Assembly: GCF_008107695.1 (NCBI RefSeq)
Contig: NZ_VIRG01000036.1
Location: 1-64,000, forward strand
DNA from: Stappia sp. BW2
GTDB lineage: Bacteria > Pseudomonadota > Alphaproteobacteria > Rhizobiales > Stappiaceae
Direction of reading: 5' to 3'
Length of the DNA stretch: 64,000 bases
The notes under the pieces: generated by a model
What the model was told of the DNA's origin: nothing
Database searches by the model: none
The model's input: the letters and a program-made list of their open reading frames with translations, nothing else
Shown: positions 52,784 to 61,645 of the stretch, in pieces
How the letters are laid out: each line of letters starts with the position of its first letter
Position numbering within the stretch: position 1 is the stretch's first letter
Made by a program: the position numbers and the translations under genes

Positions 52784-53818
52784 TTGGCCCAGAAAATTGC
52801 AAGAATTCAGGATGTTGCTCGCGAGGCGGGCGTATCGACGGCAACCGTAAGTCGTGCGCTCAGCAATCCCGAACTTTTGACGGAGGCTACCCGACAAACC
52901 GTCTTTGCGGCCATCCGGTCGACAGGATACCGGGTCAACCGGGCGGCCCGCAATCTGCGCACCCAGCAGGCTGGCGCCATTCTCGTCCTGGTGCCGAACC
53001 TCGATAATCCCTTCTTTTCCCAGATACTGGCCGGCATCAGCGCGGAGTTTGGCAGCCGGGACTATTCCGTCCTGATTGCAGATACGAAAGATCACACCAC
53101 CGGTGGCAAACACGTGGTCGACTACTTTCTGGATGCCCAGATCGACGGCATGATCTGTCTGGACGGCGCAATTTCGTCCGAGGAACTCCAGCTATTCGAG
53201 GACAACGGCGTTTCGGGAAAGATCGTTTTTGCCTGCGAATGGGTGCAGGACGGGGCGTTACCATCCGTGCGCAGCGACAATCTCCACGGCGCTCAGTTGG
53301 CCGTTCGGCATCTTTATGATCTCGGCCACCGAAAGATTGCCCATATCACGGGCCCGCAGGAAAATGTTCTCACCCACGCACGGCGCGAAGGCATGATGGC
53401 CGAGCGGACACGGCTGGAACTGCCTGCGCGGGAAGAATGGATCATCCGCGGCGACTTTTCATTGGAATCCGGCCGGATGGCGGGCCAGCGGATTCTGGCA
53501 ATGAACGATCGCCCGACCGCGGTTTTCTGCGCCTCGGACCAGGTCGCCTTTGGCCTTATCTCGACCCTGACTGCAAACGGCTTGCGCGTACCGGAGGACA
53601 TTTCGGTCGTCGGCTTCGATGACATCGAACTTTCCGAGTTTTATGTCCCGGCTCTTACAACCATTCGTCAGGACAGGCGGGCGCTTGGTGCCAGGGCTGT
53701 GTCCTTGCTGCTGGAGTGTCTGGAGGCGTCCACCGCCTCGCAGGCAATTGCTGCCGAGCCTGTCATCGTTGATGTGGAACTGGTGGTGCGCGCCAGTGCG
53801 GCCGCTCCAAATTGCTGA
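52784..53818 (+). CDS. LacI-family transcriptional regulator, locus B
   Basis: This 344-residue regulator has an N-terminal LacI helix-turn-helix (IQDVAREAGVSTATVSRALS at about 8-27), a hinge near 50-60 (INRAARNLRTQQ-like) and a periplasmic-binding-fold effector domain from about 62 (AILVLVPNLDNPFFSQIL, then FCASDQVAFGL and VVGFDDIELSEF). The start is a TTG at 52784 with GGAG six bases upstream. It is divergent from the locus B operon and almost certainly binds the two palindromes in between. Confidence 0.9.
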   Translation: MAQKIARIQDVAREAGVSTATVSRALSNPELLTEATRQTVFAAIRSTGYRVNRAARNLRTQQAGAILVLVPNLDNPFFSQILAGISAEFGSRDYSVLIADTKDHTTGGKHVVDYFLDAQIDGMICLDGAISSEELQLFEDNGVSGKIVFACEWVQDGALPSVRSDNLHGAQLAVRHLYDLGHRKIAHITGPQENVLTHARREGMMAERTRLELPAREEWIIRGDFSLESGRMAGQRILAMNDRPTAVFCASDQVAFGLISTLTANGLRVPEDISVVGFDDIELSEFYVPALTTIRQDRRALGARAVSLLLECLEASTASQAIAAEPVIVDVELVVRASAAAPNC

Positions 53819-54260
53819 TTTTCGGCCATTTCACGGGGATTCAGAGACGCGGAGAGACCACTCTGTCGTAAGCGGTCTGGTCTCGGTTGTTCAAAAACGA
53901 TTTTCTCGATTTAGGTGTAAGGGGTGGCCATACTAGAAATGTGTTTGCAGCTTTATTGGTACAACTTGACGTCGATGTAGGCACAAAACCTAAGAGTAGA
54001 CTGAATACATCTTGCCAGCTTTCAGTTGGGTCATCTGAACCCTTCACTTTGCTAGTCGACTGAATATGTTCGGGCGGTAAAATTTGCATACTAGGCAAAT
54101 ATTTCCCGGATACGCCCTCTGTATGATTTCAAAATTATTTTATTTCTATTTGAAAAACCTGATTTACTTACACTTTTATTGTAAACTATCGCGGGGGTTT
54201 AGCGATTAGTTAACTTCAGGATGTCACTCTAGATAGTATCGTCAATTTTGGGTGATAAAA
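53819..54260. other. AT-rich intergenic region without a supported gene
   Basis: About 440 bp lie between the LacI gene and the PstS-like gene. The last 200 bp are very AT-rich and probably contain the promoter of the downstream pair. ATTTGC (54082-54087) and GCAAAT (54095-54100) form a 6-bp inverted repeat. GACTGAATA occurs twice (53999 and 54058). An 85-codon minus-strand open frame (53841-54098) has no family or ribosome binding site and is not called. Confidence 0.5.
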
Positions 54261-55064
54261 ATGCGTAGACTGGCGTTAGCCTTGGCATTGTCCATTTGCA
54301 CTTTCTTGCTACAGACGGGTGCGTCTTCGGCGCAATCTTCACTCAAGGTTGTGGGTACAGGTGATGGGCTTGAAATGCTTCAGGAAATTGGGGCTGGCTT
54401 CGCCGAAAAATACTCCGATATCGATCTTGAGATTCCGCCGAGCATTGGCTCTGGTGGCGGCATCGCAGCCGTCAGCTCGGGCACGGAACGCCTGGGCCGA
54501 GTTGCGCGTCCGCTGAAGGACAGCGAGGTGGAATACGGCCTCGTGTATCTGCCGATTGCAAAAATCCCCAGCGCAATCTTCACCCATCCGTCAACCGGCG
54601 TGAAAGCCTTGACCAGCGAGGAACTGGTCAGGCTGTATTCCGGCGACATCACGAACTGGTCTGAACTGGGCGGAGCGGATCTGCGCGTTCGCCTGGTTCG
54701 GCGTGAAGATGCCGACAGCACATTACAAGTTATGAAAGCCACGATGCCGGGCTGGTCGGAAATGGAATTCTCGCCACGCACCAAAACGGCCCTGACCACC
54801 CAGGACGCAATTTCCAGTGCCCGCGACGTCGAGGGAGCGATTGCTTTCGGCCCCTATTCCAAGCCGTTGGAAGATGGATTGAACGTTGTGAAAATCGATG
54901 GTCACCATCCGACCGACCCGGGATACCCGAGTTCAGTGATCCTGGCGCTGATCTACAAGGAAGGCACGCTCGATGAGGAAATGAAAGCCTTCATCGACTA
55001 CGCGCAGTCCGATCAGGCTCACACTTTGATCAGCAATTACGGTGGCGTACCCGTCAGTAACTAA
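54261..55064 (+). CDS. PstS-like periplasmic binding protein
   Basis: This is a 267-residue type II binding protein of the PstS/PBP-like family. The signal peptide runs to about residue 25 (ends GASSAQS), followed by LKVVGTGDGLEMLQEIGAGF, then IGSGGGIAAVSSGT for anion binding and FTHPSTGVKALTSEELVRLYSG, a segment typical of PstS. The ATG at 54261 is preferred over a GTG at 54252. No ABC permease or ATPase is nearby. It is instead followed 14 bp later by a membrane GGDEF-EAL protein, so it probably serves as a periplasmic ligand sensor for that protein and not as a transport component (inference). Confidence 0.83.
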   Translation: MRRLALALALSICTFLLQTGASSAQSSLKVVGTGDGLEMLQEIGAGFAEKYSDIDLEIPPSIGSGGGIAAVSSGTERLGRVARPLKDSEVEYGLVYLPIAKIPSAIFTHPSTGVKALTSEELVRLYSGDITNWSELGGADLRVRLVRREDADSTLQVMKATMPGWSEMEFSPRTKTALTTQDAISSARDVEGAIAFGPYSKPLEDGLNVVKIDGHHPTDPGYPSSVILALIYKEGTLDEEMKAFIDYAQSDQAHTLISNYGGVPVSN

Positions 55065-55078
55065 CGCAATTGGTGCAC

Positions 55079-57970
55079 ATGATCCGTCACTCGTCCCTTC
55101 TCTGGCATTACACATATGGCGCCGTTTTCACGGCGGTGTGTGCTTTTGCCGGTTTTATCGGACTGGTTGCGTTTCAGCTTGAAGACAGCATGCAGCGGCA
55201 GGAAACCGAACTGCTCGAGCTGTCCCGGGCCCGTCTTCTGGAAACGCTGAATGCGGACGTGGAGCTTGCCGGAACCCGTATGGAGTTCCTGTTTCAGGAC
55301 CGACTGCGCCGTATAGACGCCCTCTCGGAAAGGGTCGACACCGCCAAAGCTGTTCAGTCCCGCAACGTTGTTGCGATGTCGGAACTGCTCGGTCCGGCAG
55401 CGGAACTGGCGGATATGGACGGCATTGTCGTTCTGGATGAAGAGGGCCACGTGATCGGGGCGTCCTCCTATTCAGCGGACCTTGTCGAGCTGGGCTCGAC
55501 GATGCAGAACCTGAGCTTCTTCGACGAGGTTGCCAGATCGCTGAAAGACAGTTTTCCAGGACAGAAACTGACCTACTCCGGCGTTTTACCACGGTCCGAA
55601 ACGGGTGTCTTTGTGCCTGGTGACAAGGTCAATGAAGTATCGCAGATCTTGTTCGTCCCCGTTTTCGATGACTTCGGTTATGTGATCGGTGGTCTCGTCG
55701 GACAGCGCTGGCTGCGGCCGGAAGAGCCGCTTCTGGTTGATCTGGCCAAGATCAATTCTTTCGAGATGGCAATTCTTTACGATAGCCAGATCATTTCCAC
55801 CGCGAATTTCTCCGGCAAGATGCCCGATCTGGCCAGGTCGTCGGAAACGCCGAACATCACCGAAAATGGTGCCCATGTCATCGAATGCGGCGTGCCCGTC
55901 GTGCCGCTGACCGTCTGCGCGCTGACGCCAATTGAGGCGCTGACCGAAATTCAGCACAAACTGACGCGCATCGGTACGGAAGAAGAAGCCAAGCTGCTCA
56001 GGCGGCTGTTTTTGTTCGGGCTGATTGCGCTGGTGGCCTTCGCCGCAGTCGCCTTTTTGATGTCCCGGCAGATTACCAGGCCGCTGACCAAGATTACCCG
56101 GGTTCTCACCGGCATCGCCACAGGCGATTTCGAAAGCGAGGTCGTTGGCACGGAGCGCATGGATGAAGTCGGCGACATTGCCCGCTCTGTTGTTTCCCTG
56201 CAGCGATCGGTGAAAGAACGCGATGCGCTTCGCGAGCGCGTACACGAGAAAAACTCGATCCTGCGGTCCCAGGAGGCCCAGTTGCGGGAGCAGAACGTCC
56301 TGTTTGACGCAGCGCTCAACAACATGTCCCATGGCCTGTGCATGTTCGATGCAAATGGCCGGTTGATCGTCTCGAACCAGCGTTACGCCGAATTGTTCCA
56401 ACTTGAGGCGGGCAAGGTCGTACCAGGCATGACAGCCGCCCAGCTCGCCACACTGCAAAAGGTGGAGGCCGTCGAAACCGAAGATAATGGGCTTTACGAG
56501 TCTCGCCTGCCGGATCACAGGTATGCAAGCGGCTCCCAAAGCACGGAAATGGTGAAGATCCGCTCTGGCCGGATCGTTCTGACCACCCGCCAGCCCTTGG
56601 CCGAAGGCGGCTGGGTCGCGATTTCAGAGGACGTCACCGAGCGGCAGGAAGCGCGTGACCGGCTGGCGTTCCTGGCACGTCACGATCTTCTGACGCAACT
56701 GCCGAACCGCATCGAGTTTCGAGACCAGTTGGACATGCTGTTGAACCAGCAGCTGGTCAAAGGCGGCGAATTCGCCATTCTTTGCCTCGACCTGGACGAG
56801 TTCAAGACCGTCAACGACAGCCTGGGCCACCCCATTGGCGACGAATTGTTGCGCCAGGTGGCGGAACGATTGCGCAGGCTGATCGGCCGAAAGGACGTTG
56901 TGGTCCGGCTGGGGGGCGACGAATTCGCGATCCTCACCGGCCTGCCGTCCAGGTTGCAGGAAGTCGAGGAACTGGCGCAGTCCGTCATCTGGGAGCTTTC
57001 CCAGCCGTTCCAGATCGCGGACCATGAAATCGTCATCGGCGTCAGCATCGGCATTACCATTGCCAGGGCCGACGGCACCGCGGGTGACGAGCTGTTCAAG
57101 CAGGCGGATCTTGCGCTTTACCGGGCCAAGGAAGATGGCCGTAACACCTACCGCTTCTTCGAGATGGACATGGGCACGGCCGTCAACGATAGGCGCGAGC
57201 TCATCACCGATCTCAGAACCGCGGTCGCCGACGGTGAGCTGGAGCTTTATTTCCAGCCGCAATATACGCTCGCAGATGACCTGATTTCGGGCTTCGAGGC
57301 GCTGGTGCGTTGGAACCATCCGACGCGGGGCATGGTCTCCCCTGCGGATTTCATTCCGCTTGCCGAGGATACGGGCCTGATCACCCAACTGGGCGAATGG
57401 GTTCTGATGGAAGCTTGCCGGATCGCGGCCAAATGGCCCGATCATCTGAGGATCGCGGTCAATCTGTCTCCCCGGCAACTACGCGGCCATGCCTTCGGCC
57501 CGGTGTTGATCGATGCCCTGACGCAAACGGGCCTCAAGGCCGAGCGGCTGGAGCTGGAAGTGACCGAAAGCGTACTTCTGACAGATTCCGAAGACGTTCT
57601 GGACTCGCTGCACCAGGCCAAATCGCTGGGTGTGAAAGTGTCCATGGACGATTTCGGCACCGGCTATTCTTCGCTCAGCTACCTGCGCCGGTTCCCGTTC
57701 GACAAGATCAAGATCGACCAGTCTTTTGTCCGCTCGATGGCGTATTCGGAAGATTCCATTTCCATCGTGAAAGCGGTCATCGAACTTGCCAACAATCTCG
57801 ACATGACCACCACCGCCGAAGGTGTGGAGACGAGAAAGCTTCTCGACATGTTGACCGAAATCGGCTGCACCGAGGCACAGGGCTACTATCTGGGCAGGCC
57901 CATGCCGGTCGACAGCACCGAAGAGTTGATTTTTGCCGGAACGCGGTCGCTCACCACGGCCGCCCAGTAG
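55079..57970 (+). CDS. Membrane sensor with HAMP-PAS-GGDEF-EAL (c-di-GMP turnover)
   Basis: This 963-residue protein has a first helix at about 8-30, a periplasmic sensor region (about 32-305), a second helix (about 308-329), HAMP (about 327-380), a coiled coil and a PAS domain (about 410-520). Next is GGDEF (about 545-705, intact motif LGGDEFAIL with GGDEF near 612-616), then EAL (about 720-955, with EALVRW near 740 and DDFGTGYSSLSYLRR). Both catalytic motifs are intact, so it could make or degrade cyclic di-GMP. The ATG at 55079 is taken; a TTG at 55070 and a GTG at 55073 are possible and no site has a good ribosome binding site. The upstream PstS-like gene suggests ligand control through the periplasm. 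Confidence 0.9.
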   Translation: MIRHSSLLWHYTYGAVFTAVCAFAGFIGLVAFQLEDSMQRQETELLELSRARLLETLNADVELAGTRMEFLFQDRLRRIDALSERVDTAKAVQSRNVVAMSELLGPAAELADMDGIVVLDEEGHVIGASSYSADLVELGSTMQNLSFFDEVARSLKDSFPGQKLTYSGVLPRSETGVFVPGDKVNEVSQILFVPVFDDFGYVIGGLVGQRWLRPEEPLLVDLAKINSFEMAILYDSQIISTANFSGKMPDLARSSETPNITENGAHVIECGVPVVPLTVCALTPIEALTEIQHKLTRIGTEEEAKLLRRLFLFGLIALVAFAAVAFLMSRQITRPLTKITRVLTGIATGDFESEVVGTERMDEVGDIARSVVSLQRSVKERDALRERVHEKNSILRSQEAQLREQNVLFDAALNNMSHGLCMFDANGRLIVSNQRYAELFQLEAGKVVPGMTAAQLATLQKVEAVETEDNGLYESRLPDHRYASGSQSTEMVKIRSGRIVLTTRQPLAEGGWVAISEDVTERQEARDRLAFLARHDLLTQLPNRIEFRDQLDMLLNQQLVKGGEFAILCLDLDEFKTVNDSLGHPIGDELLRQVAERLRRLIGRKDVVVRLGGDEFAILTGLPSRLQEVEELAQSVIWELSQPFQIADHEIVIGVSIGITIARADGTAGDELFKQADLALYRAKEDGRNTYRFFEMDMGTAVNDRRELITDLRTAVADGELELYFQPQYTLADDLISGFEALVRWNHPTRGMVSPADFIPLAEDTGLITQLGEWVLMEACRIAAKWPDHLRIAVNLSPRQLRGHAFGPVLIDALTQTGLKAERLELEVTESVLLTDSEDVLDSLHQAKSLGVKVSMDDFGTGYSSLSYLRRFPFDKIKIDQSFVRSMAYSEDSISIVKAVIELANNLDMTTTAEGVETRKLLDMLTEIGCTEAQGYYLGRPMPVDSTEELIFAGTRSLTTAAQ

Positions 57971-58118
57971 CTCCAGCTGCTTTCTCCGGCGACTTCTTTC
58001 CAGACCCTCCCAATACCCACCTGAGCGCGGAAAACGCCCGTGTGCTTGCAGGCCGATCAACGGTTGACGTGCCGATGTGTCCGGTTCTGGGTCAGGGGCC
58101 TGGCGCCATGGTCGTGGT

Positions 58119-59135
58119 TCAGCCGGCTGAGGCCGAACTGAAAGGAGCGGAGGCCTTGCGGAGGAGGTTGCCGGCCAGCGTCATCAGGCCCCTGTCTTCT
58201 TCCGCCACAAAGAACGGGTCGGCGTAGAATGTCGCCCCGGCGCTCAGCGCGATCTCCCGCATGGCATCGACATGGGACGGTGCGCCGGCCGAATAGACGA
58301 CATGATCGGGCGTGAGCGGGCCGACAAGTTCGTGCGGGCGCGCGGTGCTGACCGTCTCGCCGTCCCCGTCGCTCGCTGTCAGGGTGATGGGAATGCCCCG
58401 GCTTTGCAGCCAGCGGACCGCGTCACGCATATAAATCCCGTCTCGTGTCCTGGACCCGGCAATGATCCGGATGTCGCGGCCAGTCTGCGCCAGGCTCGCC
58501 GCAACGGCAATCGACCAGATCGGTGCGAAGCCGGTGCCCGTCGATGTGAGCAGGATCGGGTTCGGCTGCCGCCGCAGGAAAGCGTTGCCGAAAGGGCCAC
58601 GCAGCTTTACCGCATGTCCCTTGGCAATCTCCTTGCCCAGTTTCGAGGACACGGTGCTGTCCGGATACACCTTGATGTGAAACACAAGAATATTCTCTTC
58701 CGCATCCAGGTTGAGCGGGGTCGTCGGGCTATAGTCGCGCGGCGGATAACCGGCAAAGGTTGCGCGCAAATATTGACCGGGCAGCCAGGGCACCGGCCGC
58801 GCTGTCTTGACCCGCACTTTCAGATAGCCGTCCTTGATCGTCCGGATGCTTTCCACCGTGCCCTTGGTCGTCTTCACGAGCGGTACCGGGTCGTAGGCGA
58901 TCTCGGCATCGCCTTCCAGAACCGAAAGGCACCCGAGCACGGTGTCCTTTTCCCTCGTTCCCATGTCGTCGATCTGGCCGCTCAACACCCGTACACGGCA
59001 GGTTTCACATTGGCCGGAACAGCAGTCGTGCGGAATGACAAGACGTCCGCCGAGGCCGGCATCGATCAGCGTGTCGCCGACATTGGCCTTGATGGCCTTC
59101 CCGTTGATGGTGACCGTGCAGGTGCTTTTCGACAT
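58119..59135 (-). CDS. Ferredoxin-NAD(P)H reductase with 2Fe-2S, FAD and NAD domains
   Basis: This 338-residue iron-sulphur flavoprotein has a plant-type ferredoxin domain (about 5-85, Cys ligands in CCSGQCETCRV and LGC), an FAD domain (GQYLRATFAGYPPRDYS) and an NAD domain (TSTGTGFAPIWSI). It shuttles electrons from NAD(P)H to an oxygenase or other acceptor. It is on the minus strand next to the b561-type fusion protein and shares its direction, 58 bp downstream, so both may be in one operon. It resembles phenol hydroxylase reductase subunits. Confidence 0.86.
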   Translation of the reverse strand: MSKSTCTVTINGKAIKANVGDTLIDAGLGGRLVIPHDCCSGQCETCRVRVLSGQIDDMGTREKDTVLGCLSVLEGDAEIAYDPVPLVKTTKGTVESIRTIKDGYLKVRVKTARPVPWLPGQYLRATFAGYPPRDYSPTTPLNLDAEENILVFHIKVYPDSTVSSKLGKEIAKGHAVKLRGPFGNAFLRRQPNPILLTSTGTGFAPIWSIAVAASLAQTGRDIRIIAGSRTRDGIYMRDAVRWLQSRGIPITLTASDGDGETVSTARPHELVGPLTPDHVVYSAGAPSHVDAMREIALSAGATFYADPFFVAEEDRGLMTLAGNLLRKASAPFSSASAG

Positions 59136-59193
59136 GTCTGATTACATCCGTTGAAAGAAACGTTAGGGAAGGACGGGAAGGGCAGGGCAGGGC

Positions 59194-60972
59194 TCAGTTG
59201 AAGGTCACCCGCACGGGCCGGGAATGACGGGTGTGGCGGGTCTGGTTGTGGTCGAACACGGAGACCCACATGAACAGGCCGTCCTTCATTGCAAGGTCCT
59301 GGCTTTGGCCGGTGTCCATGTCCCGGACAACTTCAAGCGTCCAGTAGCCGTCCTGCCATTTGGAGCCCCCCAGAAGATCCGCCCGGCTGCCGGAATATTC
59401 ACCCTGAATGAGAACGCCGGGAATAATGGTGCCGACGGGAATTTCAGCGTCTTTTTCCGGCGAATAGGGTACGCTTTCGTTTTCGAACATCCACCACTGC
59501 GATCCTTCGTCCGCAATCGCATCGGGGGCGAGGTCGACGGAGCCCATCAGTGCGCTCATCTTCTTGTAGTCGGCCGGAAGCCGGTGCACACCAACCGTGC
59601 CATGGTAATGGGTCTCGGGATCACCGATGTAATTGTAGACGTAGAAGGCCTTGCCCTCGTCGGGATTGTAGCCGGCGCTGTACCGGCTCTTGCCGGCGGC
59701 CTGGGCTTCATTCGGTTCCACCGGTGTCGAAAAGTGCATGTCGTCGACACGCCCCAGCATGCCGCCGCGCGCGGCTTTCCACTGCCACACGTCGACGAGG
59801 CTGCCATCGGTGGTGTAATGCAGGCCGCGGCCGTTGAAGGCAGCCGGTTTGTCCCCCAGTGGTTTTGGTCCCATGTGGGTTGCGCCGCCGCCACCAAAGG
59901 TGTCGGTGGTCGAAAAGGCAACCGAGAACTTGTCCTCGTAATAGGCGGTCTCGTCCGAAAAATCGGCCCGGTTGTTCAGCATGTGCCAACCGTCTTCACG
60001 CTTGATCAGCGGATGCCGTTTCAAGGAGCGGTTCTTGTCCTCCCAGCGGAAGGCAAAGGCGATCTTGTCACCCACCTGCACGGCACGAGCTTCGACCGTC
60101 GATTCACCCGTCCCGTTCAGGTTCGAGCCTTGCTGGGTCCTGATGAAGACCGGGGGTGCGGACTGCCAGACGGGGTCGTCCAGTTTGCCGTCAAGCACGG
60201 GCAGTGTGGCACCTTCGGCAACGAAAAGGTTGTCACGCGTTCCGAAATCGAGGCTGACGGCGCCAACCAGAACAATCGCGCCAAGGACAAGGGCAAGCGC
60301 AAGCGGATGGCGGCTCATGCCCGGGAACCGGCGCAGGGCCTGGGGACGGAACAGCCGCAGCAATTGGGCGACACCGCCGTAGCAGTAATGAAGCACCACA
60401 TGGGCAACGATATAGGTCAGCACCACGAGCGCCGCGGTATAATGCACCGTCACCCAGATGCCGCCATGCCCGAGGTAGAGCAGAACGCCGGTGGTCGACA
60501 AGGTGAGTACGGCGCCGAAAAGAATCCAATAGGCAATGACGTTGACGGCGGCCAGGCGCAGTTTCGTGCTGGCGGGAAGCGTCAGCACGACGATCTTCTT
60601 GGAAGAAATGCGGCGTTTCAGGCGAGCAAGCGTCATATAGGCCGCATAGGCGAAGATGAGCGCCAGCACGAAGACGGCCGACACATAGTGCCAGGTCCAG
60701 ATTTCGCCCTGTGGCAGGATCGGTTCGAACAGGCTCGAGAACCAGGCGTTTTCCGCATCGGCCGACAGGCGCATACCGGTCAACAGGCTGGTGACAATCG
60801 CGACCACCAGCGTCCAGTGCAGGAGGATCGTTCCGATGTCGCTGCGCACCGGCGGAGAACGGTCTTCCGGCCGCCTGTTCGCGCCTTCCGACGACTTGCC
60901 GGAAATTGTTTGCCCGTCGGTCTTGGACGATGAAGGCAGTTCGAGGGCGTGATCTGTCACTTGGTCCGTCAA
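59194..60972 (-). CDS. Cytochrome b561-type / ethylbenzene-dehydrogenase-like haem protein
   Basis: This 592-residue protein combines an N-terminal membrane cytochrome b561 domain (about 45-250, five hydrophobic helices, His in ILLHWTLVV, WTWHYVSA and VHYTAALVVL-AHVVLHYCYGG) with a C-terminal periplasmic EB_dh-like haem domain from about 270 (VLDGKLDDPVWQ, then AFRWEDKNRS). The b561 part would bind two haems and pass electrons across the membrane. In other proteins the EB_dh domain binds haem b next to a molybdoenzyme. No molybdoenzyme gene is adjacent. The role is not established; electron transfer with the downstream ferredoxin reductase is possible (inference). Confidence 0.78.
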   Translation of the reverse strand: MTDQVTDHALELPSSSKTDGQTISGKSSEGANRRPEDRSPPVRSDIGTILLHWTLVVAIVTSLLTGMRLSADAENAWFSSLFEPILPQGEIWTWHYVSAVFVLALIFAYAAYMTLARLKRRISSKKIVVLTLPASTKLRLAAVNVIAYWILFGAVLTLSTTGVLLYLGHGGIWVTVHYTAALVVLTYIVAHVVLHYCYGGVAQLLRLFRPQALRRFPGMSRHPLALALVLGAIVLVGAVSLDFGTRDNLFVAEGATLPVLDGKLDDPVWQSAPPVFIRTQQGSNLNGTGESTVEARAVQVGDKIAFAFRWEDKNRSLKRHPLIKREDGWHMLNNRADFSDETAYYEDKFSVAFSTTDTFGGGGATHMGPKPLGDKPAAFNGRGLHYTTDGSLVDVWQWKAARGGMLGRVDDMHFSTPVEPNEAQAAGKSRYSAGYNPDEGKAFYVYNYIGDPETHYHGTVGVHRLPADYKKMSALMGSVDLAPDAIADEGSQWWMFENESVPYSPEKDAEIPVGTIIPGVLIQGEYSGSRADLLGGSKWQDGYWTLEVVRDMDTGQSQDLAMKDGLFMWVSVFDHNQTRHTRHSRPVRVTFN

Positions 60973-61645
60973 CGTTTTCTCCAGGGCCGCCAGCGTCGCG
61001 ACCGGGTTACCGGTACAGGTTGTGCAACCGGATGTCGGGAAATTTCAAAGCTCTAAGCCAAAAAATATCACATTTTAACGAAAGTGAAGAAAAAATGGCA
61101 ATTGCAACCAGCTTTAAACCTATCCGGGCAGTCTGATGCATGCATTATATTATTACTCTTGGGAAGCATTTGAGATGAGAAATCAATTTTATTTTCATGA
61201 GGATGTAGATTTACTAATGATTGTTTGAATTTTCTCAAATTTTTCAAAATACAGAAAATATATTTAGAGGAACAGGCTAATCTTTAAGTGATATTTAAGG
61301 ATATGCTTGCGACGTCTCATCGCATGCCCCTCATCCGTCTCTCAAGAACTTGTCATCGCAAGGTCTTTGCCTTTCCCGAAAGGCCTCGTCGTGGAGCCGT
61401 CATTGACCCGCGTTAATCAATTGAACGGCAACGCGCTTGGAATCCCGCCGTATTGTTCGGTGAGATTTTGATACAGGTCATACGAATGCGATCATATTTC
61501 TCTTAACTTCAATTCGGTTGAGGTGAGGCCGAAACGGTACATAAGGCCTGGTTGTGCAGGCTTGAAAAACCCGCCTAAGATGGTGTGCGTTGCAACAGAA
61601 CGGGTCTGACCCGTTTGAATGACCTTCACTCCCAAGGGGGCATAA
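60973..61645. other. Long intergenic region upstream of the V-type ATPase operon
   Basis: About 670 bp without a supported gene. 61060-61300 is much more AT-rich than the flanks. A 13-codon frame starting ATGGCAATT at 61095 is preceded by AAGAAAAA but has no homologue evidence. TTGATA (61468-61473) and TCATAT (61492-61497), 18 bp apart, are a weak promoter candidate for the ATPase genes. No rRNA or tRNA is visible. Confidence 0.45.

Noticed and set aside
53841..54098. 85-codon minus-strand open frame in the AT-rich gap
   Set aside because: No ribosome binding site or recognisable family; composition fits intergenic DNA.
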